From positions 4,050,001 to 4,114,000 of the forward strand of contig JAJHZJ010000496.1 in assembly GCA_023548195.1 (NCBI GenBank): a DNA stretch of 64,000 bases, given 5' to 3'. The notes under the pieces are model-generated. The model worked only from the letters and a program-made list of their open reading frames with translations. It was not told where the DNA came from and searched no databases. The translations under genes were made by a program, and so were the position numbers. This document shows, in pieces, positions 13,501-25,500 of this stretch. Numbering within the stretch: the stretch's first letter is position 1; each line of letters begins with the position of its first letter. Origin of the DNA: Bettongia penicillata ogilbyi (lineage: Eukaryota; Chordata; Mammalia; Diprotodontia; Potoroidae).

Positions 13501-16500
13501 ACTTAGCTCAGACCAAGTACACTTGGTCTCTTTGAGGTGGCTTTGTTTTTACCTTGAGGTCATCTGGATCTAGGTTTTCGGTTATTAGTCTCCTCCTTCC
13601 ATGCTTCTGTTTTTTATGCTAGAGCTAGTTAAGCTAACTTCTCCCCTTGGTTGGTTCACAGTGCCTGATATAGGCTAAGGGAAGGTCTTTCTACTCTCAT
13701 GTCTTTTCCTCTTAATCTCTTTTAATGCAATACTCAAATTCCTTTCTAATTATACCATTTTAGATGTCCATCCTCTTCTTTTTTTTAGTCACCCATCCTG
13801 GCAATTTCCTTTTCCCTTCTCTATTCATCTCACAGTCTATTATTTCCTTATGTAAACATCGACATATTTATAACATTATTACACTTTGTTTATTTCAGTG
13901 ACACATTCTCAATTCATATGAGTTTTTGAGAATATGTTTTATCCATATCTATGACATGAGAATCGTGGTGTTTAACAGAATAGAGTGGAATTGTTTTGGG
14001 TTTTAATTCTTTTAAGCTTATTGGTGGAAGAAAAGAAATCTTAAGATTTTGCTTATTCATCTGAGTTTTTTTTTTTTCTTAAACAGATAGCAAGGAAACG
14101 GCACAAGGTTATTGGCACATTCAAGAGTCCTCATGGCCATATCAGACCTCCAGCAGCCCTTAAACACATTCATCTAATGCCTCTTTCTCAGATTAAGAAG
14201 GTGCTAGATATAAAAGAGACTGAAGGTCTGTGTATTTGGCAGTTTGCAGTGGTTAATTCATACAAATAGTTTGTACAGAGTTGTAGATTAGTGTCTTACC
14301 GTTATTTAATTGTTAGCAGCTAATAAATCCTGTTTATAAGCATTGGCAGTTGAGGTTACAGAAATTGCTTACGAAACTGCTATTTACATGAATTAAGTAA
14401 TCACAGTCCTGGGTTATGTAGGATATCTTTATGTTTGAACAACCAATGAACTCTTAAACAGTTAACTTGTCAAATTAGTGCTTCCAAGGCACTAACAGTG
14501 TTCTTCCCCTTCCATCAAGACCCAAAGTCACCAGGAGATTAGATGTGCTCTACAGCCTGTATGTATATAGTACTCCCATAGTACCCCTTGTGCCCATGTC
14601 GACACCTGAGAGATGAGATATTTGTACTGCATTTTAGGTACCCTTGGCAGACATTTTTTGTGTATTCAAGCTAACTGTTTCCTAAGAATATTCAAAGAAC
14701 TTTTGGGGGAGATTTTAATTCCCTTGGGAAAGTGTCTGCAGCTAACCCAGGCACTAAAGCTACAAGGAGGGGTACAGAAGCACCCCTCACAAGGGTGAAG
14801 TATGCTACCTAGCAGGGACTTTTAATACCCCTTCCCTTTAGGCATATGTATGCGTTTATTATGTGTTTGGAGGGCATCCCTTTGTTGCCATAACATTTGG
14901 CATCATAGAACTTGTTCCCTAACTGATAGAGACATAAATAGTACTAGCTGAAACTAGTATAGTCACTACAAATTAGTTCTCAAGGAAAAGGCTGTGAACA
15001 ATTAAAAATTATATTAATGTTTTCCTAAATGATAAGTGTTTGAGTTAATGACCTCAATCTTTTATGTGCTCAAAATGACTGTAAAGACATTGATGTTGAA
15101 AATGTAAATTGCTTTTCACATCTCTCATAGAAAGTTTTAGAACAGATATTTTAATGTTTAGCCTTTTTAATAATTTCCTTGGATTTGATGCAGATACTTT
15201 GTATTACTGAAGGATTCCTAATATAGTTTTGTTCTAATAGGAAAGTTGCTTATGTAAAACTTTTTGAGATAGAAGAAATAAAAAAAAAACCTAATTTTGC
15301 ACTTCGGACAAAGTATCATGTAAAATACTAAGAAACTTTTAAGTCCATTTGTTTTTTGTGCTTCCACTTAGTATGTCAAAACTCTTGTTAATGGCGAAAA
15401 GGGGAAAGATTAAGAGAATAGCTTTCTGAATTTCTAACTTAAAACATATCTTGGTACTCAGCTTGCAGGCTCTTTGTATACTTTCAAGAGAAACACTGAA
15501 TCTCACTGATGGCTTTTTTGGGTTCTCTAGATTGCCATAACGCTTTTGCCCTGCTTGTGAGGCCACCAACAGAACAGGCAAATATATTGCTCAGTTTCCA
15601 GATGACATCCGAGGACCTTCCCAAAGACACATGGCTGAAGATGCTATGTCGACATGTGGCCAACACCATTTGTAAAGCAGATGCTGTAAGTTCTTACATT
15701 TGTATGTCAGTGAAAATAATTTCATTGAATACGTTGTTGCACAGCCTCATAATTCTTGAAATTTCTTATGAAGCATGGAGGGGGATATATTTTTATATTG
15801 TGAACCAGGAGAGTGGCTGAATCTGCAGAACCTTTTGGGATGGAAACTCCATTTTCCTGCTTCTAATTTCTGAGTCATTAGGGACTTGTAGTAGAAAGGG
15901 TTTGAACTCCCATCTCTCTCTCTCCCCTGACCATGAGTCCTTGGTGAAGTTGCCAAAAAACACTTTGAATCTTATTTTCCTTATTTGTGAAATGAGAGAG
16001 TGGTACTAGTGTAATCTCTAAGGCCCTTTATGCCTCTAGGTTTCCCCTCACTGTTTCCCTCATATTGATGAAGACTGCTACAGCTACCACGTTGGATTTT
16101 TAAGTGTCTTTCTCCCAGGGAATTCAGAGTACTTGCGTAGAGAGAGAAATTGATAGAGAATCTGGAGCAAATATTGAGACTTGAAAACTGTTGTATAAAC
16201 TAAAGCTGTGAATAGCTAAGCAGTTAGGCAGAGTAGAACACTCACTGGTACACTTGGTAATATTAAATATTTTTTGGATCTTAAGCCCTTTCTGCTACTT
16301 AGTATCTTAGTGACCTTGTCCATGCCTCATTTTCTTCATTCTTCTCTAAAATTAGGGGGTTAAACTCAGTAGTCTCTAGGGTCTCTTTTCATTCTAGATC
16401 CAGAGCCTGTAATTATAACATGTGGTCCTATATATTCTACATGACATTGATGGAAGCATTTTTTAATCAAGGCTGTTTATAGGTGGGTTATTATTACTGC

Positions 16501-19500
16501 AACTGATGACAAATGGAATAGATAGATATTTAATAGCATACGTAATTCTGTAAAGCACTAAGTAGTGTCCCAAGAGAGAGGACCACCATTTCTGCACCAC
16601 ATGTTAATCTCTTAGAATTCCCTTCATAGCTGTACTAATGTAACAGATGACCAAAACTCATTCTCTGAGCCTCTGTGTGTGGGTGTCTTCTGCTGATGTG
16701 AATAGTGGCCCTTCCACATCTGCTCATACGGTATGTTTCTCCTTTGGGTTATCTTCAAAATCTTTAGTTATTTCTCTGATGGATGAGTCCCTCCTGGTGT
16801 CTTTTTAAGAGATCAAAGATAACAGTGCATGATTTTTGCAGTCTGTCAATTATTTGTCATATTCTCTTCTGACTCCTCAACTTTTATTACCCTTTTTAAA
16901 AAAAAATTCTTTTCCCACCTCTAAGTCTCCCTTATAAAAAATAAAAATTTGAGTAAAATCCAAATGATTATGTGAACAGATTTGGTCCTGACTGTATAGG
17001 CAACATTTTCCAAAAGAAGACATTTCTTTTTACCAAGAGACTCAAGGAACTATCTATTTCCTCCTTTTTTCTCTAGAAGCAAGACTGGTCATTAGAATTC
17101 ATTTGAAGTTAGCATTGTCATGCTTTCATTTGTGTTAATAGCCCTTTTTTTGGGGGGGCGGGGAGGTTCTACTTTCTTCTGCTTGAGTTTCTATATATTT
17201 CTCTGTTTCTCTGAATTCTTCAATTTATTATCTATTGTGTCACAGTAAGCTTTGTTCATAAAGTACAGTTAGTTTAGCCATTCTCCCCAGGAATAAAAAG
17301 GGCGGCTCTAAGCATTTTGGTGAATATGTGACTTTTTTTTGTCATTGGCTTTCTTGGGGGTATATTTCCAAGTAGGCATGCCTAGGTCAAAAGGTACCGA
17401 CAGTGACTTTTTTTTGCATAATTTCACATTCGATTTCACTCTCAAACCATTATTTTCCACTCACTTTTCTGGTCACATTTCATCTTTTTCACATGATTTC
17501 TTGGTTTCTCTGCTCTAAATCTACTTTCTAGCTAATCAGTTTCTTTTCTAAATTATCAAGTTGGGAAACTTCTCCCGCTTTGGCTTGCTTGGTACTTCAG
17601 TGTTCTTGACACTTACAGAACCTTGGTGTGCTCCCAGAACTCACTCCTGTCTTCTGTAGGTGACTTTAAAAACACCTAAGTGGGTGAGCTTCCTATCCAT
17701 CTGTATTGGTCTTCTTAGATAAATTCCTTCTTTTTCCTCATTGGAGTTTTTTCTCTGTATTCTCAGAGAATTTCATACTTGAGAATTGTCTTTCCTTTTT
17801 GAACTGTCTTCCCCTGTAGAGTTTGTGTCTGTGGGATACTACTTGTGCCTTCTCTGAATCCTTTGAAATCTCTTCTCTCAGTCTCTGGGGGGCAGGTCAG
17901 CCTGTTCCAAGTTTCTTCCTTTTCTGTCACATTCTAAGATGGAGTGGTCTCTTCTTCTACATTAGTGAGCATCAGATTGGGAATGGAATTTCCTCGTTGG
18001 TTCATCCACCCCTTGTAGGTGAAGGTGTCATTAAGACGAGTCAAGAATTAATTTGCTGCCGCTCCACTTTGGTTAGCATGTCAGCAGATATCCAGATTAC
18101 TGAAGTCCCTCACACTCTTAGGTCATGCCTCTGTGCCGGGCTCACGATTTGTTCCCCAAACTTATCTATTTCTCTTTTCTGTCTAGGTTAAAAATGAAGA
18201 GCAACTGTGTTGCTCACTGATAGAGCTCTGGGCCTGGAGTCAGGAAGACCCAAGTTCAATTTTGGCCTCAGACATTTACTAGCTATGTGACCCTGGACAA
18301 GTCACTTAACCTTTGCCTCAGTTTCAGCAGCTGTAAAATGGGGATTATTATAGCACCTGACTCCCAGGGCAGTTGTCAGGATGAAATGAAATTCTAATTG
18401 TAGGGTGCTAGTCACAGTGCCTAGAGCATGACAGGGATAAAGGCTTGTTTCCTGCCTTCCTGGGTGTTCCGTAATGTACCTGATAACATTTCTTTTTGGG
18501 CCTCCATTGAACTTCATATTCTCTTCCTTCCTTCCTTTCCCTCTTGTTCTTTGATTTCTGTACATGAATATCTTCTCCTAAGATACTCCCTTCTCCCTTT
18601 TCCCTCTCTCCTTGATTTTGAAACAGGTTTTTTAGTGTTGTTTTTAAATAAAAGAACCATACTCTGCTCATGGCTTTCATGCTACCAAATCTCAGGATGC
18701 CTGTAAAATCTAATTGGACTCCTTGCATTAGAATTTACAGTTCGTTATCTTTGTTACTGTGTGTGTGTGTGTACATACATACATATATATATATGTATAT
18801 ATACATATACATATATATATGTACACACACACGTATATCCATGTGTGGGGTTTTTTAAAATTGCTAAATCCTTTCTTGGATTTGTTTCCTCTGAACTTCT
18901 GAGTTTGTCTACTTCCTTTCTTCATTCTACATTGTAGGTCTTCCCTGCAGTTTTTAGCACAGTGCTCACAGATGTGTAGCTTTCTCTCCTTTTCCTTTTC
19001 AGTTTAAAGTTGTTTGGATTACATTTGCAAGAGAGAATTCTTCTTTCTACTCCTTGTTAGGAACTTTCTGTCCCTAGAGAGGAGCCATAGTCTGTCCTCT
19101 CCTGAGATGCCACCTTTTTAACCAAGTTTGCCTTTCTGTACTGAGACTTAGTTTGTCTCCCTCCAGTCTTCGAGTTCTTTGCCCCAGGACTTTATAATCT
19201 TTAGCAGTGTTTTCTAGGTTTCTTACGGCAGAGTCATTTCTGCCTGTATTCATCAAAGGAAGTGGGTGGGGTTCTCTGCTTTGACATCTGGAGAGGCTCC
19301 ATAGGAGGACTGTTTTTTGTTCTCCTGACAGACAGCCGTCTTAGTGCTGCTTAGGAGTGTAACGTGCAGTGGTTAGATCTCTGGTGTTGAGAATGTTCAC
19401 TTCACCTCTGACCTTGCCAGATCCTAGCAGCCCCTGCCCTGAAATGTTCCTTTCCACTCCCATCAGTATTTACCGTAAGCATCTTCTGTTTTCTGCTTGA

Positions 19501-22500
19501 CTATTGAGATAGCCTCTTAGCTAGCATTCCTACTCTCTGGAGGTCATCTTTCCTTTCTGCAGCCTGCGCCTTGGCCTGGCCCCTCTTACTGTACCTTTGT
19601 CATCTGATCCCCAGCCCTGTCTCCTGAAGGCTCAAAGCAGGTTTTTCATGCCTCTGGTTCTAACTGGCCTCCTAGTATTTTTTTCTAGACTTTTGTTTTT
19701 GCTTAATCCTTTCTTCCTCATGTAGTTACTTTGTGGTGGTATAGGAAAGAGAGTGCTGACCGTTCTTGGAGGCAGGACCCGAGTTCAAATCTTGATCTAG
19801 ATACTTCCTTATCTGTGTGATCCTGCATCCCTCACTTCAACTCTCTAAATCTCAAGTTTCCTTATGTGGAAAATGAGGATTGTAATGGCCCTTTCTTCCC
19901 AGGGTTGTGAAGGTAAGTCATTTGACTTGATACATGGAAAACCAATTGCAAATCGTAAAGTGTTGTATAAATGCTAGCTTCAGGTATTTTTAATTCTCCC
20001 CTCAACCCTCATTCCCATTACAGTATAAGATCTTGAGAAGCAGGGTGTCCTGGGTTTTCCTCACCAGTCTAGCATAATGAATGGATGGATGGATGAAGTG
20101 CTTTCTGAGCAACTGGACGGTGCAGTGGGTAGAGCGCTAAGCCTGGAGTTGGGAAGACCTGAGTTCAAATGTGACCTCAGATATGTCCTGGCTGTGTGCC
20201 CTGGGGCAAGTGACTTAACCTTTGTTTGCTTTAACAAACTGGAGAAGAAAATGGAAAACCACACTGGTGTACACTGGTATGCCAAGAAAACCCCTGGACA
20301 TGCTTTGGTCCACAGGGTCACAAAGAATGGGACACAACTGAATGACAGCAAGGGGGAAGTGCCGGCTTAGGCCTCGAGAGACAGAAAAGCCTTACATAGC
20401 CCCTGCTCCCCGAAGAGCTCATGATTTAAAGCAATTCTAAAATTAAACACCAGAAAAGGGAACAATTATATACAAAGTAGAGCAGAATAAAGCATTCTAA
20501 GGGAAACCATACATTTCTATTAAAATACAGCTTGTTTTTAAAAAAAGTATAATTCCTGTATTACTTTCAATGCTTCTTTGTTTCCTTTTAAACTTCCTTT
20601 TGTCCTCTGTGAAATGCTCCTGTCTCTCCCTTCCCCTTCCTGCCCCCTCCCTTCTGACCCTCCTCAGACTCCCACCTTCTCTTTCCTGCCCGAAGTTCCC
20701 CAGCACCTCCCAGGCAAATAGCTTCAGAGGAGGTTTTGTGCTTCAGGGGTGTGGTGACCCAGTGGATGGTTATTTTTCTGTACTGTCAGTTCCATGGATA
20801 AAACCTCACCTTCACCCGGTGTGGAGCCGTTTGACAGGCTGTGGAGTTGGGATGCAGGCACTGTAGTGACAGCAAGCTTTTCCTGTGGTACCTTTGGAGA
20901 TGGCTGTCATTCATGTCCCTGGGTGACAACCGCTGGGGCCGGGTTAGAGCCAGGGCCACATTCATGTCTGGCATTTCCAGCCTCTTGGGCTACGCTTCCC
21001 CTGGAGTCTGACTTGTACATAGGGGTTGCTATCGAGTAATTGGTAGGAAAAGTGTATGAAGTATTTTATAATTTGCCCACTAGCCACAAGATGGCACCAA
21101 ACATTTAACTATGTGTCTTGGGTTACTTTTAGTATTCGATCCCTTTTGAAATTTTGTGTTTGTAAATTTAGATTTGGTGACCCCTACTGGGTGTTTTATA
21201 CATGCAGAATTCTATGAGTGATAGAGAAGCAGTCCTTTTAAGTTTGGCACTTAACATATTAGTGGAGGATATATTATTACCTAGTGTTTGCCAAAATCCT
21301 GTACTAGCTTTGCATGGGAAACAGATATCAAAACGACTAGGTCCACAAAACACTGGTTTATTTGTTTAGCTCTTACAAACTATGCATTTGATATCTTACA
21401 GTTCAGATAGTGAAACTGATTGATCCATTGTACCTTTGCCAATGTAACCTTCCTGACGCCCATGACCTCTTGGCAGTCCAAGAATCTTCATTGGTTCCTC
21501 ATTTTGTAATAAATAAAGTGAAACCTTTGTGAACACCAGCCTTGCCTTCCCATTCTTCCCTATAATCTGCCTTTCCAGCTTTCTTTCCTCCTTCCCTTCA
21601 CACGTGCTCTGCTCCAGCCAAACTGGGCAACGTTGGAAACAGGAAATCATGAAAATGACTTTGTTCTGCCTGACCTCCCCATCCCTATATTTGCACATAT
21701 CACTTTCCCCCTGCCTAGAACATCCTTGGACATTTCTGTCCAAATCCCTCAGTCCAGCTTCCTGAATCCTTCCCTGAGTTTTATGGAAGTGATCCTTTTT
21801 CCTGCCACTCATCCTCACCCCAGGGGATTTCATAGCTTAATTTGCATTATTATTGTGATACATTTTATTTCTCCCTAATGGATTTGAAAGTCCTACAGAC
21901 CACTTTTGTGTCTTCAGTATCTAACCCAGTATTTTTCCCATTGTAGGCATTTGATAAATATTTTTCAATGGAATTAAGTCTAGCATTCCGTTTGCTTTCT
22001 TTAAATGGACTTTGCAACTATTTATCCCTTTATTGTGAAGTTCTCTGCTTTCCAAAATGTTCCATTGATGTTTTTTAAAAGAAAAACCCTTGTCATTTAC
22101 CATTTAACCCTTACCCCCCCACATTAGAAAACTCTTCCTTGTTCATTCTCTGCCAAGAAGAAGGAGCTGTTTAAGTTTTATAGTCACAATTGGTCATTGC
22201 ATTAATATCTTGTAGTGGTAGTGTTTTGATCCCTTGATCCTGTTCACTGTCAGTTCATACGGATCCTCCCAACGTTTTCTGCATTAGGATTTAATAATAT
22301 TCTGTTATATTTCTGATTCCATTGCTAGCTTGAGGAGCAAGGACAGATTGGTCATTTTCCAAAGAATTCCAAATTGATTTTCAGAGTGGATGGTCTAATT
22401 TACAATCCTACCAATGTGTTAAATCTTTTTTCCCAATCTAGTTAAATAAATTTCAAAATAGAAATTGTTAAGCTTGTTGAGTTTATTTTTCAACTACTTG

Positions 22501-25500
22501 TTATTTTGGACATGAGTGTAATTTAAAAGAATTTTGGTGGTCTTGAAAAATTAACAAGTACTATTTTTTGACAGGAAAACCTTATTTATACTGCAGATCC
22601 AGAAGCTTTTGAAGTAAATACAAAAGATATGGACAGTACTTTGAGTAGGGCATCCAGAGCAATTAAAAAGACTTCTAAAAGGGTAAGAAACTAACACCAT
22701 ACTCCTAAAATGTATCTTCCATTATCTTTTCCTTAGAATACAGTACTAGAATATCACCAGTTTTTCCAAGATGGATATTATGTAACCAAGCTATTTTCCC
22801 ACAGCCTGAGAAATGGCCTATAGAAAAAGACTGTTTTGATTGGGCCAGTAGATACAGTATAACAGTAATTTTATATAATGTTATTTTCTGGGCCCATGCC
22901 CTCCTTGTTGGTCATTCTCTTCAATGAAAACACTAATTTGGTTTTTTTGTAGGTCTGGAAATGAAGTTCTGAGCTTCCATAGTGCTCTTTAAAATGATTT
23001 TGTTCTGCTAGTCTGTAAAAATCACCATTCCGTTCCAGTCCCCTTTCCCTTCCTCTCTTTGCTTTCTCCACCCCCTAATGTCCCTTCAGGTATATTAAAA
23101 TAAAAAGCCTGTGTTTTAATTACACTTTTCTCTTATGCATGGTAAAGACAAGACTTAGACATTTATCCTCTCATTCTTAAGTTCCTCACTTATAAAACTG
23201 GGATGATGATTGCCTCATGTACCCCCTCTAGACATGAGGTCCATGTGAAAGTGCTTTGAAAAATATCTAATATCATGCTGACCTAGGGTTACCAGCCCTT
23301 TTATGAGAATACTTAAAATGGGCATTTTGCTTCTTTTTCTGTGTATAATATTTGATGTTTATCGGCTGTTTTAGATTTGCCAAGTGACGGTCATTCCATT
23401 TATAACTAGGTTACCAGGGCATTTTCCTTCACCAAGACTCCAAAGAGAGCTTTTCAAAGGACTTTGATAACTGCGCAGAGCAGCATGGAGGGGAGGAGCC
23501 CTTGTTCCAGCAATGATTCTTATGTAGGCAGCCGCCTGACCAGCACGTCCTCATTAGCAGTAAGTCCTGGCACATGACCTGACCAAATTGGTGGTGGCAC
23601 AGAATTGAATGTTAATTTTTGTGGGCCATCATGATGAATTTGCCTGTTATTGTTAGCTTCCTGGCCTTAAAAATCTTAGTAGCATTCTATTGGTGCAACC
23701 ACCAGAGCTGCAGGCAAATATATTATTGATCAACTAGAAGGGAACATGGGGGCACACTTACTGGCTTGTTGGTGTCCCTTCTGGGAGGGGTTCAAAAGTG
23801 ATGCCAGCTCTGTCACAGATGAGGTGCACTTCAGGACAGAGTGTACATGGTTACAGATGACTAGCTGCCTTTTCTTTTCTCTTCCTAAGCCAGGGAAGGT
23901 GTGTTCATGTCAAGTGGACATTAATTACTTTCTTTTGTAAATCCTGTGATTATTGGAAACTGAATTCTAAAATAAGATTGGACTTCTAGAGGGGATGCAG
24001 ATTATCAAACACATCTGGCTAATATAACACCATGTGGCATTTATTACTAATGTAGCACAGTTAAAGACCAATACTTATTAACACTTCAAGTGTGTGTGGG
24101 ATAGCTGTGTTCTTGGTGAGGCTTTAAATTAGCCAGCTTTTTGGTTTACATTGGATTTAAGTCATCATTGCGACCCATTTGAATTGATTTCTAGGACTTT
24201 AAGATAAACATCCAAGACCTAGAAAGAAGCTGAGAAGTAGTCTTTGGTTTACTGATCCAAAGCATGATCTCTAAAATGGGCTTGCTTTGTTAACAAGGTG
24301 ATTCAGTGTCACAGTTAGGTTACAGCTTGGTTATCTTGTGTAAGTCCATAAGCAGCAATAGCAACATATGCTTTGAATTGCAGGGAAATTGAATTTTACT
24401 AGAAAATATTGTCTTAACTGTGTAAAACATTTTAATGTAATCTTTTAAAAATTTTCTATACATTTGTGAAAGGAGAATAAAAAATATTGCTGTCCTTTTC
24501 TTCATTACTTGCTTTTCACTAACAACTTTACTCCTTATCTGTTTTATAAATGACCCTTCCATTCCCCAGAACACTGAAGGTGGATCTGTTAAACCATGCA
24601 TGTTCATGTCTCAGAGTCTACTGATGGGCATCTCAAAGCTTTTCACTTCAACCTTGCTTCATTCTAATTCCCATAGTAATGTATCACTCATAGCAGAGGG
24701 AAGTGTTCTTCAAGCTGAAAAAAAATTCTCCAAATATCTGTTGACCCTAAAGCCTCTATGAGTCACTTCTAACATTTATGAAAACTTGGGGCAGAACTGC
24801 TAGGAGTGAATTCTGTTAGCTATGTTGGCAACTGTTCAATCTGGAATTTACGCTTCTTAAAAAATAGGAAGCTAATTTTTCTTTTCTTGAATTACCAATT
24901 ATTTGGAAGTGAGGCTTTGCATGATTTCTTGGTTCACATTTTCTTGGCTGAGTCTCTTGTACCTTTGGTCTTTATTCACATAGCTCTGTGAACACCACTG
25001 GACATTATTCACAGAGAATTTAAGCAGAGAGAAATTTCAGCATGTTTTGAGATTTCCTGATATTAAAGAAAACTGGAAGTTTAAAAAGACTATTAAGGAT
25101 TGTGAAAACTAGATTTCCATGTAAAATCTGTTTCACAGCCATATTTGTGGCATTAAACATTGGCTCAATATATAATATAATATATTTGAGAAGGTTTACC
25201 TAAAGAAAACTTAAGCTCTACTGGTTAGATATTTGAATTTTAGCTTTAATGTGATTAATACTCAACTTAGTATTCAAACTAATCATTTCATTTCACTAAT
25301 ATTCACCTAACTGCCCCTCTTTAACACCTACTTTTGAGTTTCATTATATTATTGTATTATATATTGTATTATAGTTGTCAAATTTAGCTGTAACCTAATT
25401 GTGATCTTTGAAGCAGGAAGTTTGGAGGCTTACCTATTTGACAAAAACTGTTACAGGGAGGAATTTATTATCTAAGCCCCATTCTCCATTCCACTGCCCT

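Noticed and set aside
21396..21833. 145-codon open frame on the minus strand
   Set aside because: Antisense of an L2 3' end.
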